64,000 nt of DNA from Pectobacterium punjabense (GTDB taxonomy: Bacteria > Pseudomonadota > Gammaproteobacteria > Enterobacterales > Enterobacteriaceae). Location of the stretch: contig NZ_CP038498.1 in assembly GCF_012427845.1 (NCBI RefSeq), forward strand, positions 2,046,001-2,110,000, read 5' to 3'. Below the pieces are notes generated by a model. It made no database searches, had not been told where the DNA came from, and saw only the letters and a program-made list of their open reading frames with translations. Every line of letters begins with the position of its first letter. Positions within the stretch are counted from its first letter, which is position 1. Both the position numbers and the translations under genes were made by a program. Shown piece by piece: positions 39,519 to 50,044 of the stretch.

Positions 39519-40273
39519 TTGAGATCAGCAATGTAACTAAAACGTATAATAACGTGACGGTATTGAATAATGTCACGGCGACGGTGCCCCGCGGTGGCGT
39601 CACGTCGATTATTGGCCCGAATGGCGCGGGAAAGTCGACACTATTGTCCATCATCAGCCGCCTGCTGGATGCGGATCAAGGGCAGGTAAAAGTTAACGGC
39701 ATGGATGTCATGACAACGCCAAGCGATAAGCTGGCAACATGCTTGTCCGTTCTACGGCAGGAAAATCAGTTTACCAGCCGCCTAACGGTAGCAGAATTGG
39801 TAGGCTTCGGACGCTATCCCTACACCAAAGGGCGGCTGAACGCGGATGACCAAGAACGCATTAGTGCCGCGCTGGCTTTCCTCAACTTGACTGAGCTGAA
39901 AGATCGTTTTCTAGATGAGCTTTCCGGTGGCCAGCGGCAGCGGGCCTATGTTGCGATGGTGCTGTGTCAGGATACGGAGTATGTGTTACTGGATGAGCCG
40001 CTGAATAATCTGGATATGAAGCACGCCGTGGCGATGATGAAGCAGATTCGCCGTGCGGCCGATGAGCTAGGTAAAACCATCGTACTGGTTATCCACGATA
40101 TCAACTTTGCTTCCGCCTATTCGGACTACATTATTGCTATGCGCAAAGGGCAGATTATCTACACGGGAAAACCGAAAGACATCATGGTATCCGACGTGCT
40201 GGAAGACATTTTCGATACAGAAGTCGCTATTGAAGAGGTTCATAATCAGCGCATCGCGGTATATTACCGCTAA
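39515..40273 (+). CDS. Siderophore ABC transporter ATP-binding protein, FatE-type
   Basis: This 252-residue ATPase powers the transporter. Walker A is GPNGAGKST near residue 33, the signature is [10 protein letters not shown] near residue 133, and Walker B is YVLLDEPLNNLD near residue 154, followed by the switch histidine in LVIHDINFA. The start is a GTG overlapping the preceding TGA. It is the last gene of the four-gene operon, followed directly by an ERIC element. Confidence 0.93.
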   Translation: MIEISNVTKTYNNVTVLNNVTATVPRGGVTSIIGPNGAGKSTLLSIISRLLDADQGQVKVNGMDVMTTPSDKLATCLSVLRQENQFTSRLTVAELVGFGRYPYTKGRLNADDQERISAALAFLNLTELKDRFLDELSGGQRQRAYVAMVLCQDTEYVLLDEPLNNLDMKHAVAMMKQIRRAADELGKTIVLVIHDINFASAYSDYIIAMRKGQIIYTGKPKDIMVSDVLEDIFDTEVAIEEVHNQRIAVYYR

Positions 40274-40470
40274 ATACCCGTCATACTTCAAGCCGCATGT
40301 ACGTTGTCAATACTCGGCTCATATTTGAGCCTCGCCCTAAAGGGCCGCCGCAAGCGACGTTCAAATTGACTAAGTCAATTTGTCCTTACTCGCCCCAGTC
40401 GCTTACTTGAGTCAGCTCCTGGGGACTCTTGCGGTTGCCGCCTGCATGCAACTCGAATTATTTAGGGTAT
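40274..40470. repeat. ERIC element with internal insertion
   Basis: This 197-base element is inverted relative to the one at 31776. The ends ATACCCGTCATACTTCAAG and CTCGAATTATTTAGGGTAT and the core AGTCGCTTACTTGAGTCAGC match ERIC. Between the left arm and the core lies about 75 extra bases (about 40307-40383), containing its own hairpins such as CAAATTGACTAAGTCAATTTG. The insert explains the length beyond 127 bases. Confidence 0.85.
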
Positions 40471-40920
<450 letters not shown>

Positions 40921-40943
40921 CCTAACGCCCCGTTTTTACTATG

Positions 40944-40970
40944 AAAGGATCGCTTCGGCGATCCTTTTTC
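40944..40970 (+). terminator. Terminator after tmaR
   Basis: AAAGGATCGC pairs with GCGATCCTTT around a TTCG tetraloop, followed by TTCTTTT. Confidence 0.92.
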
Positions 40971-41203
40971 TTTTGATTTTTACTCGCCGGATTATTTACT
41001 TCTTTCTGTTCGACCCGTTTTCAGTCAATGGTAATTGCATTGCACGCCGGAAAGACTGGAATCCAGCTCGCGTGAAGAATGCTATTTTTTGCAACTTAAC
41101 CGCTTTTTTGCGAGACGTTTCCCCACCCGAATTTTCCGTTCTGTTGCGTTAACCTGAGTTGCTGCAACATCCCAGAACGAACCGCAGGAAGAGAGGGAAT
41201 GCT

Positions 41204-43495
41204 GTGTTATGGCAAAGGACGATGTCGGTCAATGGCCTGGCTTGGGCTGGCGTACTAGGTATATTACCGCTACTTTTTTTACCGCAGATTCCAGCGCAAA
41301 CGCCGCTGTGGTGGGGCGGTGGTCTGTCCCTTTGTGTGATATTGGTAGGACATCGCTACGCGTGGATATGCTTTGTGGCGATTGTTGCCACAAGTTTTTG
41401 CTGGGCCTCGTTGAATGCTCAAACCCTGCTATTGCAAATCGAACGCTTCACACAGGATTCGGTTAGCACCGTCGTCACCATAAGCAGTATACGTTTCAGT
41501 GAACATGATGATGCTTGGGTCACGGTGAGGTTGGAAAAAGTGAATCAGCGTTGGGTCTTCCCCCCAGTGTATGCACAACTGATCTTATCTCCTGAGATGA
41601 AAAACTGGTGCGGTGGACAACGCTGGGTAATCACGGCCAATTTTCGACCCATACATAGTCGCTTAAATGAAGGCGGTTTTGATAGTCAGCGCTGGGCAGT
41701 GGCTAAACGACAACCGCTATCGGGTCGTGTGCTCGCTGCACATGTGGTTGATGGCCGTTGTGATCTTCGTCAGCGTACGATCGCAAAGGCAGAACAGCAG
41801 GTACAGGGATTACCTTGGCGTTCTATTTTACTGGCGTTGACGTTTGGTGAGATGAAAACGGTGAGCCCTGAGCTCAAAACGCTACTTCAGAATACCGGAA
41901 CGATGCACCTAATGGCGATTTCCGGCCTTCATATTGTGCTTGCTGGCCTGTTTGGTTGGGTAATCGTGCGAGCGTTGCAGTATGGCTTCCCTGTGCGATG
42001 GATTGGCTATCGTCTCCCACTATTGACGAGCATCATGGTTGCTTGGGGATATGTCTGGCTGGCTGGGGGAAACCCACCGGCGGTGCGTTCTGCATTAGCA
42101 CTTAGCGTATGGGTTGGCCTAAAAATGCGGGGTGTTAACTGTTCAGCCTGGCAGGTTTGGCTATGGTGTATCGCATTGATTCTGGTCAGCGATCCACTAA
42201 GCGCGTTATCAGACAGTTTTTGGCTATCTTGTCTTGCGGTGGCCTCGCTGATTTTTTGGTTTCAATGGGCGCCACTTTCCCATCGGTTACAGACTCAGCG
42301 ACGGTGGTTCTGGCTACGATGGCTTCATCTGCAAACGGGGATCACACTGTTATTGATGCCCTTGCAGTTGCATATTTTCCACGGTTTTAGCATTACCTCT
42401 CTGCCCGCCAACCTTTGGGCTGTGCCTTTAGTCACCTTTGTTACCACGCCGCTTATTCTATTGGCATTGAGCACGATTACGTTCTCACCACTGAGCGAAA
42501 GGCTTTGGCAACTGGCGGATATTTCACTGCAAGTAGTATTTGCACCGTTGATGTATCTACAGACGGGATGGGTTTATCTTGATGCGTCGCTGCTACTCGT
42601 GAGTGTTGTGGGGTGGGGCGCAGTTGTGATTTGGCGCTTTAGCTGGTGGCGACACTATCCCATGAACGTTTGCGCTCTGATTGTTATTTTATTGGTTTTT
42701 CGCATAAAAAATGATGAACCGGAGTGGCGTGTGGACATGTTGGACGTTGGCCATGGTTTGGCAGTCGTGATCGAACAACGTGGGAAGGCGGTGTTGTACG
42801 ATACGGGAAACCGCTGGGAGGGGGGAGATATGGCAACGCGAGAAATTTTACCCTACCTGCGGTGGCGTGGCGTCGATGTGGAAAAAATCATTCTGAGCCA
42901 CAGCCATATGGATCACATCGGTGGTCTGGAAACGTTACTGGCCGCTTATCCTGACGCCGCGATCTATAGCGCTATCAACACGGTGAATCATCGTTCTTGC
43001 CTACGTGGCGAACGTTGGCGCTGGCAAAATCTCACGTTTACCGTGCTGTGGCCACTCGCGCTCGTCGAAAGGGCGGAAAATAATGATTCCTGTGTTATCC
43101 GCGTTGATGATGGTAAAAACAGTGTTCTACTGACGGGCGATTTGGAGTCGGATGCGGAAAAAGCACTGGTGAGAGTAGAACGCAGTGCGTTGCGTGCGAA
43201 TTTGTTACAAATCCCCCATCATGGCAGTAAAACCTCTTCATCCCCTCCCTTTATTCGAGCGGTTAGCGCCGACGTTGTGATGGCGTCGGCGGCGCGTTAT
43301 AACCCGTGGCGACTGCCTTCAGTAAAAATTGTTGAGCGATATCGGCAATATGGCTACTCATGGCTGGATACTGCATCATCTGGTCAACTAAGCGCTCGTT
43401 TTTTCAGCGATTCGTGGCGTATTCTGCGGTTCAGGGATCACATATCGCCTCGTTGGTATCATCAGTGGTTTGGCGTCGGGCGGTATAATGAGTAA
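41204..43495 (+). CDS. comEC: ComEC/Rec2-family DNA-uptake channel protein
   Basis: This 763-residue protein corresponds to YcaI of E. coli. ComEC proteins carry single-stranded DNA across the inner membrane during transformation. The N-terminal part has membrane helices and an OB-like soluble region (DUF4131, about 40-190). The competence domain follows with [13 protein letters not shown] near residue 247. The C-terminal metallo-beta-lactamase domain has [22 protein letters not shown] and [10 protein letters not shown] with the metal-binding histidines. The start is taken as the GTG at 41204, after AGAGGGA; the open frame extends to a TTG at 41159. It overlaps the open frame of msbA but not its real start. 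Confidence 0.9.
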   Translation: MLWQRTMSVNGLAWAGVLGILPLLFLPQIPAQTPLWWGGGLSLCVILVGHRYAWICFVAIVATSFCWASLNAQTLLLQIERFTQDSVSTVVTISSIRFSEHDDAWVTVRLEKVNQRWVFPPVYAQLILSPEMKNWCGGQRWVITANFRPIHSRLNEGGFDSQRWAVAKRQPLSGRVLAAHVVDGRCDLRQRTIAKAEQQVQGLPWRSILLALTFGEMKTVSPELKTLLQNTGTMHLMAISGLHIVLAGLFGWVIVRALQYGFPVRWIGYRLPLLTSIMVAWGYVWLAGGNPPAVRSALALSVWVGLKMRGVNCSAWQVWLWCIALILVSDPLSALSDSFWLSCLAVASLIFWFQWAPLSHRLQTQRRWFWLRWLHLQTGITLLLMPLQLHIFHGFSITSLPANLWAVPLVTFVTTPLILLALSTITFSPLSERLWQLADISLQVVFAPLMYLQTGWVYLDASLLLVSVVGWGAVVIWRFSWWRHYPMNVCALIVILLVFRIKNDEPEWRVDMLDVGHGLAVVIEQRGKAVLYDTGNRWEGGDMATREILPYLRWRGVDVEKIILSHSHMDHIGGLETLLAAYPDAAIYSAINTVNHRSCLRGERWRWQNLTFTVLWPLALVERAENNDSCVIRVDDGKNSVLLTGDLESDAEKALVRVERSALRANLLQIPHHGSKTSSSPPFIRAVSADVVMASAARYNPWRLPSVKIVERYRQYGYSWLDTASSGQLSARFFSDSWRILRFRDHISPRWYHQWFGVGRYNE

Positions 43496-43532
43496 AATGG
43501 TCGGCTATTTCTTCCCGATTCAGGTTCACTAC

Positions 43533-45281
43533 ATGCTGAATGATAAAGATCTCTCCACCTGGCAGACCTTTCGCCGCCTATGGCCGATGATCTCTCCTTT
43601 TAAGGCAGGGCTTGCTGCTGCTGCAATCGCACTCATTATTAATGCAGCTGGCGATACATTAATGCTCTCTCTGCTTAAACCCTTGCTGGATGAAGGATTC
43701 GGTAAGGCGGAACGTTCAGTATTGCTCTGGATGCCACTGGTTGTTATTGGGTTGATGTTAGTGAGGGGGCTATCAGGCTTTGTCTCCAGCTATTGCGTTG
43801 CCTGGGTTTCCGGCAAAGTGGTGATGAATATGCGCCGCCGCCTTTTTTCCCACATTATGGGGATGCCGGTCGCGTTTTTCGACCAGCAGTCGACAGGGAC
43901 GCTGTTATCCCGTATCACCTATGATTCTGAGCAGGTTGCGGCTTCGTCATCTGGCGCGTTGATTACCGTCGTCAGAGAAGGCGCGTCAATCATTGGCCTG
44001 TTTATTCTGATGTTCTACTACAGCTGGCAATTGTCCATCATCCTGATTGTGATTGCGCCGATTGTGTCGATCGCTATGCGTCTGGTGTCCAAACGGTTCC
44101 GTAATATCAGTAAAAACATGCAGGATACAATGGGGCACGTCACCACCAGCACGGAGCAAATGCTTAAAGGGCATAAAGAAGTGCTAATGTTTGGCGGTCA
44201 GGAAGTTGAAACCAAACGTTTCGATCAGGTCAGCAACCGGATGCGTCAGCAGGGCATGAAGATGGTATCCGCTTCTTCAATTTCCGATCCTATCATTCAG
44301 TTGATCGCGTCGCTGGCGCTGGCGTTTGTCTTGTATGCTGCCAGTTTCCCTAGCGTGATGGAGACATTGACTGCCGGGACGATCACGGTGGTGTTCTCTT
44401 CCATGATCGCGCTGATGCGTCCGTTAAAGTCACTAACTAACGTGAATGCCCAGTTCCAGCGCGGGATGGCCGCGTGCCAAACATTGTTCGCCATCCTAGA
44501 CATGGAGCAGGAGCGTGATACTGGCAAATTGGAAATCGAACGAGCGAAAGGTGACCTCGAATTCCGTCAGGTTAATTTCGCTTACCCGGGAAGAGAAAAT
44601 CTGGCGCTGAAAAATATCAATCTGCATGTCCCCGTTGGTAAAACGGTGGCATTGGTTGGTCGCTCTGGTTCAGGTAAATCGACAATTGCTAGTTTGATCA
44701 CACGTTTTTACGATATTCAGTCTGGTGAGATTTTACTTGATGGCCATGACTTGCGCGAATATCGCTTGTCTTCCTTGCGTAATCAGGTGGCGTTGGTTTC
44801 TCAGAATGTGCACCTATTTAACGATACGATAGCGAACAATATCGCCTATGCCCGTAATGAGCACTATAGCCGTGAGGAAATTGAGCGTGCGGCGAAAATG
44901 GCATATGCGACCGATTTCATCAACAAGATGGAAAATGGCCTGGACACGGTTATTGGTGAAAATGGTGTGATGCTCTCAGGCGGTCAACGCCAACGTATCG
45001 CGATTGCTCGTGCGCTACTGCGCGATAGCCCGATCCTGATATTGGATGAGGCTACGTCGGCGTTGGACACCGAATCTGAACGCGCGATTCAGGCAGCGTT
45101 AGATGAGTTGCAGAAAGATCGTACTGCTCTGGTGATTGCGCACCGTCTTTCCACGATTGAAAAAGCAGATGAAATTCTGGTGGTTGAAGATGGCAGAATC
45201 ATTGAACGCGGTAACCATGCTGCGTTGTTAGCGACGAACGGCGCCTATGCCCAGTTGCATAGAATGCAGTTTGGCGAATGA
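43533..45281 (+). CDS. msbA: Lipid A export ATP-binding/permease protein MsbA
   Basis: This 582-residue ABC exporter, the same length as in E. coli, flips lipid A-core across the inner membrane. Six membrane helices occupy residues about 15-310. The nucleotide-binding domain has Walker [10 protein letters not shown] near residue 376, signature [10 protein letters not shown] near residue 481 and Walker [13 protein letters not shown]. The ATG at 43533 ([18 protein letters not shown]) matches the E. coli start; earlier in-frame starts lie inside comEC. lpxK follows with a four-base overlap. Confidence 0.97.
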   Translation: MLNDKDLSTWQTFRRLWPMISPFKAGLAAAAIALIINAAGDTLMLSLLKPLLDEGFGKAERSVLLWMPLVVIGLMLVRGLSGFVSSYCVAWVSGKVVMNMRRRLFSHIMGMPVAFFDQQSTGTLLSRITYDSEQVAASSSGALITVVREGASIIGLFILMFYYSWQLSIILIVIAPIVSIAMRLVSKRFRNISKNMQDTMGHVTTSTEQMLKGHKEVLMFGGQEVETKRFDQVSNRMRQQGMKMVSASSISDPIIQLIASLALAFVLYAASFPSVMETLTAGTITVVFSSMIALMRPLKSLTNVNAQFQRGMAACQTLFAILDMEQERDTGKLEIERAKGDLEFRQVNFAYPGRENLALKNINLHVPVGKTVALVGRSGSGKSTIASLITRFYDIQSGEILLDGHDLREYRLSSLRNQVALVSQNVHLFNDTIANNIAYARNEHYSREEIERAAKMAYATDFINKMENGLDTVIGENGVMLSGGQRQRIAIARALLRDSPILILDEATSALDTESERAIQAALDELQKDRTALVIAHRLSTIEKADEILVVEDGRIIERGNHAALLATNGAYAQLHRMQFGE

Positions 45282-46282
45282 TTGAGCGTATTTGGTCCGG
45301 GCAGTCGCGGCTCTATTGGCTGTTACTGCCGCTTGCGTGGCTATACGGACTCATCACTTTTCTGATCCGCCAGAGCTATCGGCTAGGGTGGCGGAAAAGC
45401 TGGCGATCTCCCGTTCCTGTCGTGGTCGTGGGAAATTTGACGGCTGGCGGCAATGGGAAAACACCGGTAGTCATTTGGCTCGTCGAACGACTGCAACACA
45501 GAGGTTACCGTGTTGGTGTGGTGTCACGTGGTTACGGTGGAAAAGCGGAGCGCTATCCACTACTGCTAGATGAGTCGGTGACGACGGTACAGGCAGGTGA
45601 TGAGCCAGTGTTGATTTTCCAACGTACAGGTGCGCCTGTTGCGGTTGCCCCCCAACGCCGGGATGCCGTGAAGGCATTATTGGCTTGCCACACGTTAGAT
45701 GTGGTGATTACTGACGATGGGTTACAGCACTATGCGTTGGCAAGAGATATCGAACTGGTTGTGATTGACGGGATGCGGCGTTTTGGCAACGGTTGGTGGC
45801 TACCGGCTGGGCCGATGCGGGAACGAGAAAGTCGTCTGGCATCGGTGGATGCCGTCATTGTTAACGGTGGCACTCCGCGAACAAATGAGATAGGAATGAC
45901 ATTAACGGCGGGGATGGCAGTTAACTTATTGTCAGGTGAATCCCGCCCGCTTAGCCTATTGCGTGATGTGGTTGCGATGGCGGGTATCGGACACCCCCCG
46001 CGTTTTTTTGCTACGTTGCGTGATGCGGGCGTCAGCATTGTGCGTGAAGTCGCTTTTGCCGATCATCAAGCGTACCAGTCAGAACAGCTTGAATCGTTGA
46101 CTCAAGATGCGCTTCAGCCGCTGCTGATGACGGAAAAAGATGCCGTAAAATGCAGGTCGTTCGCTAAAGATAACTGGTGGTATTTGCCCGTTGATGCGGT
46201 GTTAGCTGAGCCTGATGACTCACAATTACTTGATAAAATTGAACGTGTTATTAACCGTAATGCCCGGCAAAAAGTGAATTAA
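45278..46282 (+). CDS. lpxK: Tetraacyldisaccharide 4'-kinase
   Basis: This 334-residue membrane-associated kinase adds the 4'-phosphate of lipid A. An N-terminal hydrophobic helix ([17 protein letters not shown] region) anchors it. The P-loop variant is [18 protein letters not shown] near residue 52. [19 protein letters not shown] near residue 148 is the family signature holding the catalytic aspartate. It overlaps msbA by ATGA, keeping lipid A synthesis and export coupled. Confidence 0.96.
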   Translation: MIERIWSGQSRLYWLLLPLAWLYGLITFLIRQSYRLGWRKSWRSPVPVVVVGNLTAGGNGKTPVVIWLVERLQHRGYRVGVVSRGYGGKAERYPLLLDESVTTVQAGDEPVLIFQRTGAPVAVAPQRRDAVKALLACHTLDVVITDDGLQHYALARDIELVVIDGMRRFGNGWWLPAGPMRERESRLASVDAVIVNGGTPRTNEIGMTLTAGMAVNLLSGESRPLSLLRDVVAMAGIGHPPRFFATLRDAGVSIVREVAFADHQAYQSEQLESLTQDALQPLLMTEKDAVKCRSFAKDNWWYLPVDAVLAEPDDSQLLDKIERVINRNARQKVN

Positions 46283-46389
46283 TCTGTTGCCACGGCTTTA
46301 ACTATCCCTGTAGGTAACACACCTCATTAGATCGTTGCTATAGCGATAAAGAACATGTCGGTCATCGATCGGCCAAAGATGGAGGAAGC

Positions 46390-46572
46390 ATGGATCACCG
46401 TTTACTTGAGATTGTTGCCTGTCCTGTTTGTAATGGTCGGCTGTACTTTAATAAAGAGAAACTGGAATTGATATGCAAGGTCGATGGTTTGGCCTACCCA
46501 GTTCGTGATGGTATCCCCGTGCTACTGGAAAACGAAGCGCGTAAACTTGGGGCTGACGAGACAGCACAATGA
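46390..46572 (+). CDS. ycaR: Trm112-family small protein YcaR
   Basis: This 60-residue protein has a Trm112-like fold: [20 protein letters not shown] with a CxxC pair near residue 12, and [12 protein letters not shown] near residue 38. Its role in bacteria is not firmly known. The stop overlaps the kdsB start by four bases (ATGA). E. coli has ycaQ between lpxK and ycaR, absent here. Confidence 0.93.
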   Translation: MDHRLLEIVACPVCNGRLYFNKEKLELICKVDGLAYPVRDGIPVLLENEARKLGADETAQ

Positions 46573-47321
46573 CTTTTACTGTGATTATCCCTGCGCGTTT
46601 TGCGTCAAGTCGACTGCCTGGGAAACCGCTCGCGGACATCAACGGCAAACCGATGGTCGTCCATGTGATGGAGCGGGCGCTGGAGTCGGGGGCGCAGCGC
46701 GTTATCGTGGCTACCGATCATCCCGATGTTGAGATTGCCGTGCGACAAGCTGGTGGTGAAGTCTGTCTGACCCGCGCCGATCATAATTCTGGCACAGAAC
46801 GTCTGGCTGAAGTCATCGAGCAGTACGGCTTTGCCGATGATGACATCATCGTTAACGTTCAGGGCGATGAGCCACTTATTCCTTCCGTGATTATTCATCA
46901 GGTGGCAGAAAATCTCGCAGCAAGTAAAGCGGGAATGGCAACGCTGGCAGTGCCGATTGAAACCAGCGAAGAAGCATTCAATCCAAATGCGGTAAAAGTG
47001 GTTACCGACGCTAAGGGATACGCGCTGTATTTTTCTCGTGCGACAATTCCCTGGGACAGAGAACGTTTTGCTCAGTCTAAAGAAACCATTGGCGATCATT
47101 TCCTGCGTCATATTGGTATCTATGCTTACCGAGCTGGCTTTGTGCGACGCTATGTCACCTGGGCACCAAGCCAGCTAGAGCAAATCGAATTGCTGGAGCA
47201 ACTGCGTGTGCTGTGGTACGGCGAGAAGATCCATGTGGCTGTTGCCAAAGCCGTTCCCAGCGTCGGTGTGGATACACCGGAAGATCTAGCCCGTGTGCGA
47301 CAAATTATGGGTAGACAGTAA
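46569..47321 (+). CDS. kdsB: 3-deoxy-manno-octulosonate cytidylyltransferase
   Basis: This 250-residue enzyme activates KDO with CTP for lipopolysaccharide core synthesis. The N-terminal nucleotide-binding motif is [18 protein letters not shown]. The metal- and CTP-binding segment is [11 protein letters not shown] near residue 96. [16 protein letters not shown] lies near residue 180. Length is two residues more than in E. coli. Translation is coupled to ycaR. Confidence 0.97.
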   Translation: MTFTVIIPARFASSRLPGKPLADINGKPMVVHVMERALESGAQRVIVATDHPDVEIAVRQAGGEVCLTRADHNSGTERLAEVIEQYGFADDDIIVNVQGDEPLIPSVIIHQVAENLAASKAGMATLAVPIETSEEAFNPNAVKVVTDAKGYALYFSRATIPWDRERFAQSKETIGDHFLRHIGIYAYRAGFVRRYVTWAPSQLEQIELLEQLRVLWYGEKIHVAVAKAVPSVGVDTPEDLARVRQIMGRQ

Positions 47322-47349
47322 AAACCGTCACACTAACCAGCGATAAGCA

Positions 47350-47400
47350 CGTCATGGGGAGCCTATCCTTATCGGAATAGACTTTACCCATGACGTTTTT
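47350..47400 (+). terminator. Terminator after kdsB
   Basis: CGTCATGGG (47350-47358) pairs with CCCATGACG (47387-47395), with further pairing inside the loop, followed by TTTTTCTTT. It ends the msbA-lpxK-ycaR-kdsB group. Confidence 0.75.
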
Positions 47401-47531
47401 CTTTATGCAATATTTTATCTTTTAAATTATTTAGCAATTATTTAGATAAGTATTCTTAAAAAATCCAAAATCATACAGCGCTGTTTTATTTTTGCAGGTA
47501 ATTAATTTTCATTTTGAATTTACGCGCTGCG

Positions 47532-47550
47532 AGTGAAACTTTTATTTTTA
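47532..47550 (+). promoter_or_regulatory. Weak KdgR-like box
   Basis: TGAAACTTTTATTTTTA has the GAAA-N6-TTT pattern of sites bound by the pectinolysis repressor KdgR in soft-rot bacteria. The right half is poor, so this is only a candidate. Confidence 0.3.
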
Positions 47551-47624
47551 TATTTAAATGCTACTATCAATTTGCCATGTTTTCGCATGGCATTTTCTTT
47601 ATTTCAACTAAGGATGGTAATAAT

Positions 47625-48938
47625 ATGAATGCTAAACGTTATATCGCAAAAATTTTCCTCGGCGGTATGTTAATGGGGGCTGCGGCTGGCAGTAGCGCGG
47701 CGGTTTATTACATGGCCCCCAACGGCAATGACGCGAATAATGGTACTAAGAACTCCCCTTGGAAAACGATCGATCGTGCACAGAAGACATTAAACCCTGG
47801 TGACCGCTTGTGGATACGCGGTGGTAAGTACGTGTTCACCAAAGGGCTGAACGTCTGTGCTACTCGTACCGATGTAGTTAATGCGATTACGCTGAGTAAG
47901 AGCGGTACAGAAGGTAAGCGTATTGAGTATTGGGCGTCTAGCGGAGAAGTCCCGATTTTTGATTTCAGCCAGATGCAAGATGATTGCCGGGTCAAAGGGT
48001 TTAACGTTGTTGCCGATTGGGTTTCCGTTAAAGGGCTGGAAATAACTGGCGTACCACAACGTAATAACCTTAACCATGAATCTTGGGGCGTGTGGATTAG
48101 AGGCAGTAATAATATATTCGAGCAGTTGAATATCCATCATATTATGGGTACAGGTTTGTTCATCCAGCGTGGGGGAAATAACCTGGTATTAAACAGTGAC
48201 TCTCACCATAACTATGATCCACTGACATCTAATGGCGCTGGTCAAAGCGGGGACGGTTTTGGTGCGCATATCCCGGCGAATCAGCCTGGTAATATTTTCC
48301 GCGGTTGCCGGGCATGGTCAAATTCGGATGATGGTTTTGATTTAATTAATGCCTATTCTCCTGTGCTGATTGAAAACTCCTGGGCCTGGTCGCATGGTTA
48401 TTTGCCGGGGACCACACAATCACTGGCTGCGGGTAACGGTAATGGTTTTAAAATCGGTGGTTATGGTGGCGTTTATGTGGCAAATGCGGTGAAACATACC
48501 GTGCGTAACTCGGTGGCGTTTTTAAATAAGGCGGCTGGTTTTTATGCTAATCACCATCCGGTAGCGAACGATTTCTTCAATAACACTGGCTATAAAAATA
48601 ATCCTAATTTTAATATCCGCGGCATTGATGCAAATGGAAAAGCCATTGGGTTGGGTACGCTGCGCAACAATGTGTCTCACGGTGGTAAAGACTTGTCGTT
48701 CTCCGATGGCGCGAACATGCGCTATAACTCGTGGGATCTGAAGATTGCGGTATCAGATGCTGACTTCGAGAGCGTATCCGTGACCGGATGGGATGCGCCA
48801 CGTCAGGCGGACGGCAGCTTGCCCGTATTGAAGAGCCTGCGTCTTGCGGCGGGGAGCGCGTTAATCAACAAGGGGGGAGATGTCAAACTGCCTTACAAAG
48901 GGTCAGCGCCAGATCTGGGGGCTTTTGAACGCGAATAG
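47625..48938 (+). CDS. Secreted pectate lyase, family PL9 (PelL-like)
   Basis: This 437-residue lyase cleaves polygalacturonate by calcium-dependent beta-elimination. A signal peptide (MNAKRYIAKIFLGGMLMGAA, cut near SSAA) directs export, probably then through the type II system. The ATG at 47625 follows AAGGATGG; the open frame starts 37 codons earlier without a ribosome site. The fold is a right-handed parallel beta-helix. By alignment with Dickeya PelL, from memory, the calcium ligands are Asp210 (SGDGFG), Asp235, Asp236 and Asp239 (NSDDGFDL), and the catalytic base is Lys276 (NGFKIGG). It ends with the family terminus APDLGAFERE. It is absent at this position in E. coli, where kdsB and ycbJ are neighbours. 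A hairpin CCCTGC-N6-GCAGGG follows at 48979-48996. Confidence 0.93.
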   Translation: MNAKRYIAKIFLGGMLMGAAAGSSAAVYYMAPNGNDANNGTKNSPWKTIDRAQKTLNPGDRLWIRGGKYVFTKGLNVCATRTDVVNAITLSKSGTEGKRIEYWASSGEVPIFDFSQMQDDCRVKGFNVVADWVSVKGLEITGVPQRNNLNHESWGVWIRGSNNIFEQLNIHHIMGTGLFIQRGGNNLVLNSDSHHNYDPLTSNGAGQSGDGFGAHIPANQPGNIFRGCRAWSNSDDGFDLINAYSPVLIENSWAWSHGYLPGTTQSLAAGNGNGFKIGGYGGVYVANAVKHTVRNSVAFLNKAAGFYANHHPVANDFFNNTGYKNNPNFNIRGIDANGKAIGLGTLRNNVSHGGKDLSFSDGANMRYNSWDLKIAVSDADFESVSVTGWDAPRQADGSLPVLKSLRLAAGSALINKGGDVKLPYKGSAPDLGAFERE

Positions 48939-49150
48939 TGGTGAAATGTTAATACACTAGCCAGCCATTCACGGTATTCCCTGCTGACAGGCAGGGGATA
49001 TCGCTGCAATAACGTTGCCAGAGCGTTCTTCCTGCTGTGTCCCCAACATGAAGTATGACGAGTATATTTGATCTGCGTTGAAGTATTTGTCCTCTGCTCG
49101 CCGCATCATGGTAAGTGGAGCTATTTGGCTCAACTGAGGTATAGCCGTTT

Positions 49151-50044
49151 ATGGAACAGTTGAAATCAGAACTCAGTACGGTTTTGGGGGAAAGCCTCAG
49201 CCGGCTTGAGCGCATAAGCGAACAGCCCTATGCGGATCTGTATGCCTTGTATGATAAAGAAGGCAACGCCATTCCGTTGTTAGCTAAAAGTTATGTTTGT
49301 CAGGGTGTTGCGCAACAGGAAGCCTATAAGCTCTCGATGCTGGCACGTGAAGGTGATGCCCGTCTGCCAACCGTCTATGGGTTGGTTCTGACGCAGCAAC
49401 AACCTTATCGGGAACTGTTGCTGATTGAGCGCTTACGTGGTGTATCGGTGGAAGCACCACCAAGAAACGGCCAGCGTTGGACGCTGCTGATGGATCAAAT
49501 TGTTGAAAACGTATTGGCCTGGCACCGAATTGACAGTCATGGTTGTGTCGGTTCTGTCGATAGTACGCAGGACAACGATTGGTTCAGTTGGTATCAACAG
49601 CGTCTGGAAGTCTTGTGGGCTACGTTGCTCAATGTCAGCGCGCCGCAACTTACGCAGCAGGATCGTACCGTGCTTTATCGTTCTCGTCAGTGCCTGAAAA
49701 TGTTGTTTGAGGATTTTGACGACAACTGTGTATTGGTGCATGGCAACCTTTCACTACGCAGTATGTTGAAGGATGCGCGTAGCGATCAGCTATTAGCGAT
49801 GATTAATCCGGGGATGATGCTGTGGGCACCCAGAGAGTATGAGCTTTTCCGACTTTGCGAATCTGGCATGCCAGAGCAACTGCTTTATCACTACCTGAAA
49901 CAGGCACCTGTTTCTGAATCCTTTGTTTACCGACGCTGGCTGTATGTGATTTGGGAAGCCGTGGCCCGCTATATTCACACGGGCCAATTGGATCGTCAGC
50001 TATTTGATGTGGCTTCTCGCGAGCTGTCTCCCTGGCTGGAATGA
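49151..50044 (+). CDS. ycbJ: YcbJ, phosphotransferase-like protein
   Basis: This 297-residue protein has the same length as E. coli YcbJ and belongs to the aminoglycoside-phosphotransferase/kinase-like fold. LLLIERLRGVSVEAPP near residue 94 marks the hinge. NCVLVHGNLSLRSMLKDARSDQ near residue 194 corresponds to the catalytic loop, but with Asn in place of the usual Asp (HGN rather than HGD). Its substrate is unknown. It is convergent with elyC, and the two coding ends overlap by 49 bases. Confidence 0.92.
   Translation: MEQLKSELSTVLGESLSRLERISEQPYADLYALYDKEGNAIPLLAKSYVCQGVAQQEAYKLSMLAREGDARLPTVYGLVLTQQQPYRELLLIERLRGVSVEAPPRNGQRWTLLMDQIVENVLAWHRIDSHGCVGSVDSTQDNDWFSWYQQRLEVLWATLLNVSAPQLTQQDRTVLYRSRQCLKMLFEDFDDNCVLVHGNLSLRSMLKDARSDQLLAMINPGMMLWAPREYELFRLCESGMPEQLLYHYLKQAPVSESFVYRRWLYVIWEAVARYIHTGQLDRQLFDVASRELSPWLE

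Larger units (their letters stand above)
47322..47624. other. Intergenic region between kdsB and the pectate lyase gene
   Basis: It contains the kdsB terminator (47350-47400), an AT-rich promoter region, a weak KdgR-like box (47532-47550) and a hairpin TGCCATG-N6-CATGGCA (47573-47592) in the expected mRNA leader of the lyase. Confidence 0.5.
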
